This document shows, in pieces, positions 10,086 through 19,397 of a stretch of DNA of 64,000 bases. Position 1 is the stretch's first letter. The number at the start of each line of letters is the position of its first letter. Location: positions 372,001 to 436,000 of the forward strand of contig CANLTE010000001.1 of NCBI GenBank assembly GCA_947493885.1. Direction: 5' to 3'. A program made the position numbers and the translations under genes. Origin of the DNA: an uncultured Maribacter sp. (lineage in GTDB: Bacteria > Bacteroidota > Bacteroidia > Flavobacteriales > Flavobacteriaceae). The notes beneath the pieces are model-generated. The model had not been told where the DNA came from, did no database searches, and saw only the letters and a program-made list of their open reading frames with translations.

Positions 10086-10093
10086 TATATTTG
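10086..10093 (+). promoter_or_regulatory. Candidate -7 box (TATATTTG) upstream of the 10117 gene
   Basis: A perfect TAnnTTTG octamer lies 24 bp before the ATG. It would give a leader of about 18 nt. No clear -33 TTTG is found at 17-20 bp upstream, so confidence is modest. Confidence 0.35.
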
Positions 10094-10116
10094 ATAAGGT
10101 AAGTAGCTCTTAAATC

Positions 10117-10770
10117 ATGATTAAAAATATTGTTTTACTTATACTGTTTTCTACCTTCCTTTTAACGAAGGCAACCGCACAAACCGATCTTCCAACGCAA
10201 CAACCTTTGGAGATTGATGCTGTTCCCTTACCCGATGCGGATGGTAACACAAGTAAAAAACCTTCATTAAATATTCCTTCAGTAATTGATGAGAAACCGG
10301 ATATTAATTTTAAAGACTCCCTTACCAAAAATCCGGTACAAATGCTTCCTGAGCGAAAACTTGTACAAGCTGGGCATGATCTTAAAATTGACCCCAGAAT
10401 TGGAAAAAAAGAAAAAGAAGGTTCTAAGGAATTTTTTCCTGACCATTATTTAGGAGATGTAAAATACAACGGAAAATTTGTTGGTGTTGTTTATCGCGAT
10501 CATGAATATGTTGACGGTGATCGTGTAAAAGTATATTTGAACGATGTTGTAGTTGACCCAAACACCTTACTTACGGGTAGTTTTAAAGGCTTAAACGTTG
10601 ATTTAAAAAAAGGTTTTAACCGTTTAGATTTTGAAGCATTAAATCACGGAACTTCCGCACCCAACACTGCTCAAATTCAGGTATATGATGAAAAAGGTGA
10701 ACTCATTTATAATAATAAATGGTTACTTTCTCAGGGATCAAAAGCTACCCTAATAATTACCAAAGAGTAG
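10117..10770 (+). CDS. Conserved secreted protein of unknown function
   Basis: A 217-residue protein with a signal peptide (MIKNIVLLILFSTFLLTKATAQ, cleavage likely after TAQ). The first 100 residues are Pro/Lys/Asp-rich and low in structure. The C-terminal half (about 105-217) looks like a compact beta domain with a YVDGDRVKVYLND segment and an ITKE end. I do not recognise a named domain. It is probably periplasmic. It ends 3 bp before the convergent acylase gene and has its own -7-like box, so it is likely monocistronic. Confidence 0.75.
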   Translation: MIKNIVLLILFSTFLLTKATAQTDLPTQQPLEIDAVPLPDADGNTSKKPSLNIPSVIDEKPDINFKDSLTKNPVQMLPERKLVQAGHDLKIDPRIGKKEKEGSKEFFPDHYLGDVKYNGKFVGVVYRDHEYVDGDRVKVYLNDVVVDPNTLLTGSFKGLNVDLKKGFNRLDFEALNHGTSAPNTAQIQVYDEKGELIYNNKWLLSQGSKATLIITKE

Positions 10771-10773
10771 CTT

Positions 10774-12957
10774 CTATTTTGTTTCTCCTGGTTTATACGT
10801 TTTTTTAGCTCTTTTTAAAACATCTTCTTTATAGTACGCAACATTTTTAAACCTCATGTCAACATAGGCTTGTGCTTGATTATTAAAATGTTCCGAATTA
10901 GGATTTCCGCTTTGACCTCCAGCTAAAATTGTTTTAGCCTTTACTCTATCTCCAAACTCCACTACAGCGACAAAACTATTACCCCTTGTTCCGTATATTT
11001 TTTTAGTATTGTTATGGTAACGTGCACCATAGGCTGCCAACGCACCCCATCTTCCTGAAGCAAAACCTACTGGAATACTTGGTTTATCATCATTAAAAGG
11101 TTGACGAATATCACCATTTAAACGTTGATAACGATTCACTTTTCCCCAAGGTATTTTCCATGTTCCAAAATTATTGGTAAGTTCTTTCAAAACCGTTGCT
11201 AAAACATCGGTTTGTTCTTTAGCAGACAAAAAATTATTAATACTACTAAACAACTCTATTTGAGTTGGCCTTTTCTTTACTTTTCCAGAAAACCCTAATT
11301 GTAAACATTTTGTTCCGTAATAATGAGCTAATGTCATAGCTACAGATTCTTTTGACGTTTTAAAATCCCAATGCTCTAAAACTTGAATTGCTCCTTGTAA
11401 TTTATCATTTTTTATATACTGGGAAGACTTTACCAAAGCAGGGATTAAAACTTCAAACGCTGGTAAATAAGGGTCATGGGCTAATTCAATAACATTATCC
11501 AAAGTGAACCCAGATTTATCCGTTAATAATTGAATTGCATGAACTCCCCTAAAATTTTCCCTGTCTATAGACATATAGTTTGGGTAATTTTTCTTTTCAG
11601 GGCTGAATTCTAATGCTGCAGTATAGGGCGTAGAATTACAATTTTGCAACCAACCATTTTCTGGATTCAGTACTAATATATTTTCATCTATAGTATGCAA
11701 TCCTTTCCAATCCGTTTTTGGGTTGCTGCCATCTACAGGTTTGGTATAATCAAAAATAGTATCCCTTTTTGGTATAAAATTTCCATGAAAGTACGCTATG
11801 TTTCCTTCAGAATCAGCATATACCGTATTATTACTAGAGTTAGTTCGTATATCCATCATTTTACGAAAACCATTGTAACCAGATTGTTTAGTGCGAATGT
11901 ATGACTGCTCCAATGCCCTAATTGGCTCCCACATCATTGCCGAAGCTGTCCATTTATTATCCACTTTATGCGTAATGGGGCCATGATGCGTACGGTAAGC
12001 AGGAAAAGTTTTCTTGACAACAGTATCTGCTTCTTTATACTTTAATTCGATTGTTGTTTGCTTTACCTCTCTTAATTCCTCCCCATAGGTGTAGTATAAA
12101 TTGTCGTTCATTTTAACAATGGTTTCTTTAAATTCATCCATAACATCGGTGTATGTTGAGGTATGCATCCAACCTGTTTTCTCATTAAACCCTTGGTAAA
12201 CAAAAAACTGACCCCAAGTTACAGCTCCATATGCATTGAGTCCTTCTTCACTTACCACATGAACCTCTCCTCTAAAGTAAAATGATGTATGTGGATTTAT
12301 TAGCAGAATTGGATTTCCCGAATCTGTTAACTTTCCAGAAATTGCAATTCCATTGGAACCTTGTGGTTCTTTAATTTCTTCCGTATTCTTAATCTTTAAA
12401 TTTTCAGCTTTTGGAATTTCCATATCCCCCTCGTAAAAAGCTTTTATTTTACGGGTAGAAATCCGTTCAATATCTCCTCCAATAGAACCTTCACTGAAAT
12501 AGAATGGCATCCATGGCTTAAATTTGGTCAACAGTTTGGGTTTTACTTCAGGATGTGTATGTAGATAATAATTTATACCATCTGCAAATGCGTTACAAAG
12601 TTTTTTTAACCAATCAGGGCTCTTTTCATAATTTGCCTTGGCTTCTTCTTCTGTCATAAAAAGCTTAGCTCGTAAATCACTATAAAGTGCTGATTCACCT
12701 TCTACTTCTGCCAAACGCCCGGTCGCCCAAATATAATTTTGTTCTACGCGGTTAAAGTCATCCTCACATTGCGCATAGAGCAAACCAAATACAGCATCGG
12801 CATCAGTTTTTCCATAAATATGAGGCACCCCAAAATCATCTCGGATAATAGTAACATTTTCGGCTTGAGTTTTCCAACGCTCTAAATCGTCATTTGTTTT
12901 CTTCACAGTATTGCAAGACAAAACTCCTAGCAATACAATTAATGGCAGGTATTTCAT
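10774..12957 (-). CDS. Penicillin acylase family lipoprotein (Ntn-hydrolase)
   Basis: A 727-residue member of the penicillin/acyl-homoserine-lactone acylase family (PF01804 type). The frame opens at a TTG at 12975, but the ATG at 12957 gives a textbook lipoprotein signal (MKYLPLIVLLGVLSC) and is chosen. A conserved IIRDDFGVPHIYG block marks the alpha chain. The autocatalytic site is QGSNG, with Ser201 as the likely new N-terminal nucleophile of the beta chain, followed by INPHTSF. Family members cleave amide-linked acyl groups from penicillins, cephalosporins or AHLs; the substrate here is unknown. It is predicted to be membrane-anchored in the envelope. Confidence 0.85.
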   Translation of the reverse strand: MKYLPLIVLLGVLSCNTVKKTNDDLERWKTQAENVTIIRDDFGVPHIYGKTDADAVFGLLYAQCEDDFNRVEQNYIWATGRLAEVEGESALYSDLRAKLFMTEEEAKANYEKSPDWLKKLCNAFADGINYYLHTHPEVKPKLLTKFKPWMPFYFSEGSIGGDIERISTRKIKAFYEGDMEIPKAENLKIKNTEEIKEPQGSNGIAISGKLTDSGNPILLINPHTSFYFRGEVHVVSEEGLNAYGAVTWGQFFVYQGFNEKTGWMHTSTYTDVMDEFKETIVKMNDNLYYTYGEELREVKQTTIELKYKEADTVVKKTFPAYRTHHGPITHKVDNKWTASAMMWEPIRALEQSYIRTKQSGYNGFRKMMDIRTNSSNNTVYADSEGNIAYFHGNFIPKRDTIFDYTKPVDGSNPKTDWKGLHTIDENILVLNPENGWLQNCNSTPYTAALEFSPEKKNYPNYMSIDRENFRGVHAIQLLTDKSGFTLDNVIELAHDPYLPAFEVLIPALVKSSQYIKNDKLQGAIQVLEHWDFKTSKESVAMTLAHYYGTKCLQLGFSGKVKKRPTQIELFSSINNFLSAKEQTDVLATVLKELTNNFGTWKIPWGKVNRYQRLNGDIRQPFNDDKPSIPVGFASGRWGALAAYGARYHNNTKKIYGTRGNSFVAVVEFGDRVKAKTILAGGQSGNPNSEHFNNQAQAYVDMRFKNVAYYKEDVLKRAKKTYKPGETK

Positions 12958-13098
12958 TTTAAAATAATTAGTCAAAGTGAAAATAAAGTAAGTGTGCTAC
13001 AAATGCTAATTTTTATTTAAAAAACTCCTTAGTCAAGTTCAAAAACAATTCCTTTATAATTTTAAACTAACTTGCAGGCTTTTCAAAAATACATTGAT

Positions 13099-14835
13099 AT
13101 GGCTGCTAAAAAAGTAAGTATCTACTCCGCATTTAAAACCATTATTTGGCCAAGAAGAAAACTCGTTTTTATTGGGCTTTTGCTTATCGTTATAAGCAAG
13201 GCAGCGAGCTTTGTTGCTCCAATGTCTCTTAAATATTTAATGGATGATATTATCCCAAATAAAGACATTGAGTTTTTAAAGCTATTAGTAGGCATTGTTA
13301 TTTTAGCTATTACTGTACAAGCTATTACCTCGTTTTTATTAACCAAAATTCTTAGTGTACAAGCACAGTTTTTGATATCAGAGCTTCGAGCTCAGGTACA
13401 GAAAAAAGTACTTTCATTACCCATTCGTTTTTTCGACAATGCCAAATCTGGAGCTTTGGTTTCCAGAATTATGAGCGATGTTGAAGGTGTTCGAAATCTT
13501 ATTGGGACGGGACTAGTACAACTTGTTGGTGGAACTATCACAGCAATAGTATCTCTTATTCTTCTGCTTAGAATTAGTATTAGCATGACATTATTTACTA
13601 TAATTCCGTTAGCCATTTTTGCTATAGTGGCGTTAAAAGCTTTTAAAATTATTAGACCTGTTTTTAGAGATCGTGGAAAAATTAATGCCGAAGTAAAAGG
13701 AAGACTTACTGAAACCCTTAGTGGTGTTCGGGTAATTAAAGGGTTTAATGCGGAAAAGCAAGAGCACAAAATTTTCGAAAATGGTGTAGAAAAATTATTC
13801 CAAAACGTTAAAAAAAGTCTAACAGCAACGGCATTTATGACTAGTGCCTCTACCTTTTTACTTGGAATTGCAACTACTGGTATAATGGGTATTGGTGGTT
13901 ATAAAATTATGATAGAAGAACTGAGTTTAGGAGACTTTTTAACATTCACATTTCTTCTTGGTCTTATGATTGCGCCAATTGTGCAGATGAGTAATATTGG
14001 AAGTCAATTAACCGAAGCTTTAGCCGGTTTAGATCGTACAGAGGAATTAATGAATATGAACCCAGAATCTGATGAAGAAAATAGAACCACCATACTAGAT
14101 TCTATTAATGGTGACATTGTTTTTAACGATGTTTCCTTTTCGTATGAGGAAGGGAAAGAGGTTTTACACAACATTAATTTTGAAGTGAAACAAGGTGATG
14201 TTGTGGCCTTAGTTGGAAGTTCAGGATCTGGAAAATCTACAATTGCTGGTTTAGCAGCAACTTTCCTGAATCCAGAATCAGGAACTATCACTATTGATGG
14301 TAAAGATATCTCTAAGGTTAATTTAAACAGTTTTAGACAATACCTTGGTGTTGTACTACAAGACGAATTTTTGTTTGAAGGAAGCATTAGAAATAATATA
14401 CTTTTTCCAAGGCCCAACGCAACAGAAGAAGAATTACAAAGTGCTGTAAAAGCAGCTTATGTAAACGAATTTACTGACCGATTCGATGATGGCTTAGAAA
14501 CTTTAATAGGTGAACGAGGTGTAAAACTTTCTGGCGGGCAACGCCAGCGTATTGCAATTGCAAGGGCGATATTGGCAAATCCTAAAATTTTAATTTTAGA
14601 TGAAGCAACTTCAAATCTGGATACAGAAAGTGAAGCTTTAATACAAAAAAGTTTAGCTACATTAACAGAAGGGCGTACTACTTTTGTAATTGCACACAGA
14701 TTAAGTACTATTCGAAAAGCAAATCAAATTTTAGTAATAGAAAATGGTTCTATTGCTGAGCAAGGAACACATGATGAACTTATAGCAAGAGAAGGACGTT
14801 ATTATAACCTGTTTACTTATCAAGCAAGGATATAA
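13099..14835 (+). CDS. ABC exporter, fused membrane and ATPase domains (MsbA-like)
   Basis: A 578-residue half-transporter. The N-terminal ABC membrane domain (about residues 20-310) has six predicted helices. The C-terminal nucleotide-binding domain carries Walker A GSSGSGKST, signature LSGGQRQRIAIARA, Walker B ILILDEAT and a switch His (AHRLST). It functions as a homodimer; family members export lipids, lipid A or drugs. The open frame begins at a TTG (13072), but the ATG at 13099 (MAAKKVSIYSAF) is a more usual start. The gene is single and ends at an 11-bp-stem terminator shared with the convergent NifU-like gene. Confidence 0.88.
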   Translation: MAAKKVSIYSAFKTIIWPRRKLVFIGLLLIVISKAASFVAPMSLKYLMDDIIPNKDIEFLKLLVGIVILAITVQAITSFLLTKILSVQAQFLISELRAQVQKKVLSLPIRFFDNAKSGALVSRIMSDVEGVRNLIGTGLVQLVGGTITAIVSLILLLRISISMTLFTIIPLAIFAIVALKAFKIIRPVFRDRGKINAEVKGRLTETLSGVRVIKGFNAEKQEHKIFENGVEKLFQNVKKSLTATAFMTSASTFLLGIATTGIMGIGGYKIMIEELSLGDFLTFTFLLGLMIAPIVQMSNIGSQLTEALAGLDRTEELMNMNPESDEENRTTILDSINGDIVFNDVSFSYEEGKEVLHNINFEVKQGDVVALVGSSGSGKSTIAGLAATFLNPESGTITIDGKDISKVNLNSFRQYLGVVLQDEFLFEGSIRNNILFPRPNATEEELQSAVKAAYVNEFTDRFDDGLETLIGERGVKLSGGQRQRIAIARAILANPKILILDEATSNLDTESEALIQKSLATLTEGRTTFVIAHRLSTIRKANQILVIENGSIAEQGTHDELIAREGRYYNLFTYQARI

Positions 14836-14866
14836 AAAATGGGGTGACAATTGCACCCCATTTTCA
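14836..14866. terminator. Bidirectional intrinsic terminator
   Basis: AAAATGGGGTG and CACCCCATTTT form an 11-bp stem with a 7-nt loop, immediately after the ABC exporter stop. With A- and T-rich flanks on both sides it can serve the exporter (+) and the NifU-like/Mrp transcript (-). Confidence 0.82.
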
Positions 14867-14885
14867 TTTTAAAATAATCCGAAAA

Positions 14886-15125
14886 TTATTCAATATTTAT
14901 TACTTCTTCAATTTGAGGGACATATTTTTTTATGGTCATTTCAACACCACTTTTTAAAGTCATTTGATTAACACTACATCCCACACAAGCACCTTCTAAT
15001 TTTACTTTTACAGATTTATTGTCATCAATAGATATTAATGAAATATCTCCTCCATCACTTTGTAAAAAAGGGCGAATTTCCTCAAGTGCTTTTTCTACGT
15101 TTATTTTTACTTCTTCTGATGTCAT
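14886..15125 (-). CDS. NifU C-terminal domain protein (Fe-S cluster carrier)
   Basis: A 79-residue protein consisting of the NifU-like C-terminal domain only. It has DGGDISLISID and the cluster-binding CVGC motif in GACVGCSVNQMTLKSG. It carries or scaffolds [4Fe-4S] clusters in the cytosol. It starts 3 bp after the Mrp stop, so the two Fe-S carriers are translationally adjacent. Possible clients in the window are ThiC, ThiH and KorB, all Fe-S proteins. The length is normal for stand-alone NifU-domain proteins. Confidence 0.92.
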   Translation of the reverse strand: MTSEEVKINVEKALEEIRPFLQSDGGDISLISIDDNKSVKVKLEGACVGCSVNQMTLKSGVEMTIKKYVPQIEEVINIE

Positions 15126-15128
15126 CTT

Positions 15129-16265
15129 TTATTTTTTAACGCTAGAACAACCAGCCATAGTGGTAATTTTAATTGCCTCAGTTGGAGGTAACTTATCATT
15201 ACGCTTAACAACTTCTTGTACTACATTTTTAGTCAATTCTTCAAAAGCGGCTTCAATTGGTGTTGCCGTTTGTAAGGCTGCAGGTCTCCCTACATCGCCA
15301 GCTTCTCGAATACTTTGTACCAATGGTATTTCACCTAAAAATGGTACTTTTATATCTTCAGACAGGTTTTTTGCGCCTTCCTTACCAAATATATAATATT
15401 TATTGTCTGGTAGTTCGGCTGGCGTAAAGTAAGCCATATTTTCAACAATTCCCAATACAGGAACATTTATTGAATCTTGTTGAAACATTGCAACTCCTTT
15501 ACGAGCATCAGCTAAAGCAATCTCTTGAGGTGTACTTACCACAACAGCTCCAGTTACGGGCATAGCTTGCATTATACTTAAATGAATATCTCCTGTTCCA
15601 GGAGGTAAATCAATTAACATAAAATCTATTTCTCCCCAAGCAGCATCAAAAATCATTTGATTCAATGCTTTTGCCGCCATTGGTCCTCTCCAAATTACCG
15701 CCTGATTAGGTTGTGTAAAAAATCCCATTGAAAGCAGTTTTACACCATAACTTTCTAAGGGTTTCATTTTAGATTTACCGCCCACATTAACTGCTAAAGG
15801 TTTTTCATTGGCAACATCAAACATTATGGGCATTGATGGTCCATAAATATCAGCATCCAACAGGCCAACTTTAAAACCCATTTTTGCTAAAGTAACCGCC
15901 AAATTTGCTGTAACTGTAGATTTACCAACCCCCCCTTTTCCTGAAGCTACGGCAATAATATTTTGAATACCTGGAAGTGGTTTTCCTTTAATTTCATTTG
16001 CTTTAGGTTTTGCAGGGGCTTCAACCTTTATATTTATCTTTATTTTAGCTTTTGCATAAACCTCTTGATGAATTATTTTTAAAATCTCAACTTCGGTCTT
16101 TTTTCGAGCCTGTAAACTAGGGTTAGTTATTACTAAATCCAACTCAACCTCATCGCCAAAAATCTGGATATTTTTCACAGCTCCAGCTTCAACCATATTT
16201 TGTCCTTCACCAGGCACCGTTATTAGCTCTAAAGCCTTTAATATATCTTGTTTACTTAACTTCAT
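15129..16265 (-). CDS. Mrp/NBP35 family iron-sulfur carrier P-loop ATPase
   Basis: A 378-residue protein. Residues 1-80 form a DUF59/MIP18-type domain. The deviant Walker A ASGKGGVGKST is at 107-117, followed by DADIYGPSMP and LIDLPPGTGD. ApbC/Mrp proteins bind a labile [4Fe-4S] cluster at a dimer interface and pass it to apo-proteins. The usual CxxC pair in the late C-terminal region is not obvious; a Cys occurs in the last residues (AGCSSVKK). That terminal Cys tail and the DUF59 fusion look typical of Bacteroidota homologues. It lies directly upstream of the NifU-like gene in one transcript. Confidence 0.92.
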   Translation of the reverse strand: MKLSKQDILKALELITVPGEGQNMVEAGAVKNIQIFGDEVELDLVITNPSLQARKKTEVEILKIIHQEVYAKAKIKINIKVEAPAKPKANEIKGKPLPGIQNIIAVASGKGGVGKSTVTANLAVTLAKMGFKVGLLDADIYGPSMPIMFDVANEKPLAVNVGGKSKMKPLESYGVKLLSMGFFTQPNQAVIWRGPMAAKALNQMIFDAAWGEIDFMLIDLPPGTGDIHLSIMQAMPVTGAVVVSTPQEIALADARKGVAMFQQDSINVPVLGIVENMAYFTPAELPDNKYYIFGKEGAKNLSEDIKVPFLGEIPLVQSIREAGDVGRPAALQTATPIEAAFEELTKNVVQEVVKRNDKLPPTEAIKITTMAGCSSVKK

Positions 16266-16415
16266 AAAGGGTATTTCCTAAATTCCTATTTAACACAAAC
16301 AAAGATACGTTATAGGGCTGAGAAGTTAAAGCTATGTTATTGAAAAGAAGAATAATGCAATAGCATTAATTTATTCAAAAATTTAAAAAATTAGAAAATC
16401 CATGGTTAAAGGCTG

Positions 16416-17537
16416 TTAACTAGATTCCCAATTGTTTTCCCAATCTTTCCAAACTACCTCTAACCCATTAGATCTTAACATCTGAGAGATTTCTTCTGTT
16501 GGTCTTTCATCTGAAATTTCAAATTGTTCCAACGATTGTTTTTCCACAACATAGCCTCCAGGATTGGTTTTAGATTCTGCACTTATAGAGGTTACTCCTA
16601 AGTTTACAATATTATTACGGAACAACTGACTTTCTCTTGTGGATATAGATAACTCCACATCTTCATCTAATAAACGATACGCACATATTAATTGCACTAA
16701 ATCCGCATCGGTCATTTCTACTTTAGGCTCCAGCCCTCCAGAATGTGGTCGCAATCTTGGAAAAGAAATAGAGTACTTTGTTTTCCAATAGGTTTTTTGC
16801 AAGTATTTTAAATGTAATGCAGTAAAAAAACTATCGGCCCTCCAATCTTCAAGACCAAATAATGCACCTAAACCAATCTTATGAATTCCTACTTTTCCTA
16901 ATCTGTCTGGCGTATTTAATCGGTAATTAAAGTTAGACTTTTTACCCCTTGGATGATGTTTTTTATATTCTTCTCTATGGTAGGTTTCTTGATACACCAA
17001 TACCGCATATAATCCATTTTTTATCAATAACTCATATTCTTCCTGCTCCAAAGGCTGCACTTCTATAGTTATATTTGCAAACTGGGAACGAATTAATTTA
17101 ATAGCATTAGCAATATAATCTACTCCTACTGTTTTATTAGCCTCTCCGGTTACTAAAAGAATATGGTCGTACCCCTTGGATTTTATATATTTTATTTCTT
17201 TTAATATTTCCTCATCTGTAAGTGTACGTCTAGGTATTTTATTTGTCATACTAAAACCACAGTATGTACATATATTTTGACACTCATTACTTAAGTACAT
17301 AGGAGAATACATTTGTATAGTATTTCCAAAACGTTTCTTGGTAATGCTGCTACTTAATTGTGCCATCTGTTCCAAGTAAGGCTTAGCAGCAGGAGAAATT
17401 AAAGCTTTAAAATCTTCTAAATCTTTTTTGTCCTTATTTAGTGCATATTCAACATCCTGTGTTGTTTTGGCATTAATGTTTGCTAGGGTATCTTCCCAAT
17501 TGTAGGTATCAAAAATAGTTTGAAATGTTTTTCTCAT
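16416..17537 (-). CDS. thiH: 2-iminoacetate synthase ThiH
   Basis: A 373-residue radical-SAM tyrosine lyase that makes dehydroglycine for the thiazole ring of thiamin. The CxxxCxxC cluster motif is at C86, C90 and C93 (CQNICTYCGFS), followed by the BATS-type C-terminal region (SISTRESQLFRNNIV). Length and motif placement are normal. It is the last gene of the thiamin operon, one base after the thiG stop. No thiF follows; the next gene is Mrp, after 150 bp. I see no convincing hairpin terminator in that gap. Confidence 0.95.
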   Translation of the reverse strand: MRKTFQTIFDTYNWEDTLANINAKTTQDVEYALNKDKKDLEDFKALISPAAKPYLEQMAQLSSSITKKRFGNTIQMYSPMYLSNECQNICTYCGFSMTNKIPRRTLTDEEILKEIKYIKSKGYDHILLVTGEANKTVGVDYIANAIKLIRSQFANITIEVQPLEQEEYELLIKNGLYAVLVYQETYHREEYKKHHPRGKKSNFNYRLNTPDRLGKVGIHKIGLGALFGLEDWRADSFFTALHLKYLQKTYWKTKYSISFPRLRPHSGGLEPKVEMTDADLVQLICAYRLLDEDVELSISTRESQLFRNNIVNLGVTSISAESKTNPGGYVVEKQSLEQFEISDERPTEEISQMLRSNGLEVVWKDWENNWESS

Positions 17538-17538
17538 T

Positions 17539-18306
17539 TTAATTAAGAAACGATGTTAGCGGACTACTAGCTTCAGCATGTTGTTTTACTGGTGCCAGTT
17601 TTGCATTAAATGCCATTCTTCCAGATTCCACAGCCATTTTAAACGCTTTTGCCATTTGTACTGGTTGTTGCGATACTGCTATTGCAGTATTTACCAAAAC
17701 AGCATCAGCACCTAATTCCATTGCATATGCAGCGTGTGACGGACTCCCAATACCAGCGTCTACAATTACAGGCACATTGGTCTGATCTATAATGATTTCT
17801 AAAAATTCTTTTGTTTTTAAACCCTTATTACTGCCTATAGGTGCTCCTAACGGCATTACGCATTGCACACCAACTTCTTCTAATCGTTTACATAAAACTG
17901 GGTCTGCATGTATATATGGCATTACTACAAAACCAAGTTTCACTAATTCTTCCGCTGCTTTTAAAGTTTCAATAGGATCAGGTAACAAATATTTTGGATC
18001 TGGGTGTATTTCTAATTTTACCCAATTAGTTTCTAAGGCTTCTCTAGATAATTGAGCAGCAAAAACAGCCTCTTTTGCTGTTCGTACACCAGAAGTATTG
18101 GGTAGTAGGTTTATTCTAGAATGATTTAGTTTCGACAAAATATCATCATCATTGGTTACTTCTACCCTTTTTAGAGCTACTGTTACCAATTCACTTTCAG
18201 AGGCTAACAAAGCTTCTTCCATTAATTGTGAAGAGCTAAATTTCCCTGTTCCTGTAAATAATCTGGAAGTAAATTCTTTATCCGCTATTTTTAATATATC
18301 CTTCAT
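17539..18306 (-). CDS. thiG: Thiazole synthase ThiG
   Basis: A 255-residue TIM-barrel enzyme that condenses deoxyxylulose phosphate, dehydroglycine and ThiS-thiocarboxylate sulfur into the thiazole phosphate. The Schiff-base lysine is Lys97 in [38 protein letters not shown] and the [10 protein letters not shown] block are family signatures. It works as a complex with ThiH and with ThiS, all in this operon. Confidence 0.96.
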   Translation of the reverse strand: MKDILKIADKEFTSRLFTGTGKFSSSQLMEEALLASESELVTVALKRVEVTNDDDILSKLNHSRINLLPNTSGVRTAKEAVFAAQLSREALETNWVKLEIHPDPKYLLPDPIETLKAAEELVKLGFVVMPYIHADPVLCKRLEEVGVQCVMPLGAPIGSNKGLKTKEFLEIIIDQTNVPVIVDAGIGSPSHAAYAMELGADAVLVNTAIAVSQQPVQMAKAFKMAVESGRMAFNAKLAPVKQHAEASSPLTSFLN

Positions 18307-18330
18307 ATACTATAACTTTTAATTCTTTCT

Positions 18331-18978
18331 TTATTTTTTAAAACTATAAGGTTGTTCTAAAGAACTTCCAGCATTTAATAACTTATGAAACTCATTAATT
18401 TTATTAAAATCTCGTGTAATTTCACCAGAAATAGCTATTCCAGAAACTCCCGTTTCTAAAATTTCTTTAACATCTTCTATCCTAATACCTCCAATAGCAA
18501 TAATTGGTGTTTTTGTTTTTAACTCTTCTATAATGGTTAAATAACCATTAAGTCCTAAAACTGGACTTAAATTTTTCTTTGTTGCTGTATACCTATAAGG
18601 TCCTAAACCTATATAGTCTACTTCTTTTTTTATTAAGGCTTTGCAATCCCCAAATGTATTGGCTGTGCCTCCAATAATTTGCCATGAGGCAAGTACTTTA
18701 CGAGCTTCTAACGGGCAAGTATCATTTTTTCCTAAATGAACACCATCTGCTTTCACTTCCTTCGCTATTTTATAATAATCGTTAATAATAAGTCGTGTTT
18801 GAAAATGACCAGTTATTTCTCTTGCCTTTAATGCTGTTTTTAAAATTTTCTTCTCTGATAAATCTTTTAAGCGCAATTGCACTAATTCTGCCCCCGATGT
18901 ACATGCTTTTTGTATGTTATCTAAGTGCTGTTGTGGGCTTTCTCCTTGCGATATGTAATGTAGTTTTGGTATAATCAT
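18331..18978 (-). CDS. thiE: Thiamine-phosphate synthase ThiE
   Basis: A 215-residue TIM barrel that joins HMP-diphosphate and thiazole phosphate. All key blocks are intact: VQLRLKD, INDYYKIAKEVKADGVHLGKND, GTANTFGD, YIGLGPYRYTATKK and AIGGI. This separates it from the second, degenerate ThiE/TenI-like protein encoded at 20575-21165 in the same operon. It is therefore the likely true synthase. Confidence 0.93.
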   Translation of the reverse strand: MIIPKLHYISQGESPQQHLDNIQKACTSGAELVQLRLKDLSEKKILKTALKAREITGHFQTRLIINDYYKIAKEVKADGVHLGKNDTCPLEARKVLASWQIIGGTANTFGDCKALIKKEVDYIGLGPYRYTATKKNLSPVLGLNGYLTIIEELKTKTPIIAIGGIRIEDVKEILETGVSGIAISGEITRDFNKINEFHKLLNAGSSLEQPYSFKK

Positions 18979-19014
18979 GGTTATTTGAATATGAGAATTA
19001 TGGGAGTTGAGAAT

Positions 19015-19386
19015 TTAAGAATAGTTGTTTTTATTGGCTATACTTCTGCAATATGCATTCAACATTTTGCTAACCTCATTAATTAATTCGTTTAATTCTA
19101 TAAAATTATTAGTGTATTCTAGATCTCTTGATAGAATTAAAAAATATTTACATTCTTCTAAAGATGCTTGTGCTATGTTATAAAAGCGTAATTTTTCTTT
19201 ATTACTTAATCTTTTATAGCCTTCTGCAATATTTGCAGTTATAGATACAGCAGCTCTTCTAAATTGAGACGTTAAACCGTAAATCTCTTCTTTCGGAAAA
19301 CCTTTAGTGATTTTATAAACCTCTAAAACAAACTGGTGTCCTTTTTGCCACACAATTAAATCTTCAAAACTTTTGCTTCTTTCCAT
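19015..19386 (-). CDS. Four-helix-bundle protein (23S rRNA intervening-sequence type), copy 1
   Basis: A 123-residue all-helical protein of the TIGR02436/S23 family. Signatures are FEDLIVWQKGHQFVLEVY, FPKEEIYGLTSQFRRAAVSI, NIAEGYKR and the SLEECKYFLILS block. Members were first found encoded in 23S rRNA intervening sequences, and their function is unclear; the Avd proteins of diversity-generating retroelements share the fold. It sits between thiD and thiE in the same orientation, with 36 bp and 11 bp gaps. It has no evident thiamin role and looks like an insertion into the operon. No reverse transcriptase or rRNA is nearby. Confidence 0.9.
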   Translation of the reverse strand: MERSKSFEDLIVWQKGHQFVLEVYKITKGFPKEEIYGLTSQFRRAAVSITANIAEGYKRLSNKEKLRFYNIAQASLEECKYFLILSRDLEYTNNFIELNELINEVSKMLNAYCRSIANKNNYS

Positions 19387-19397
19387 TTCCTAGGGTC

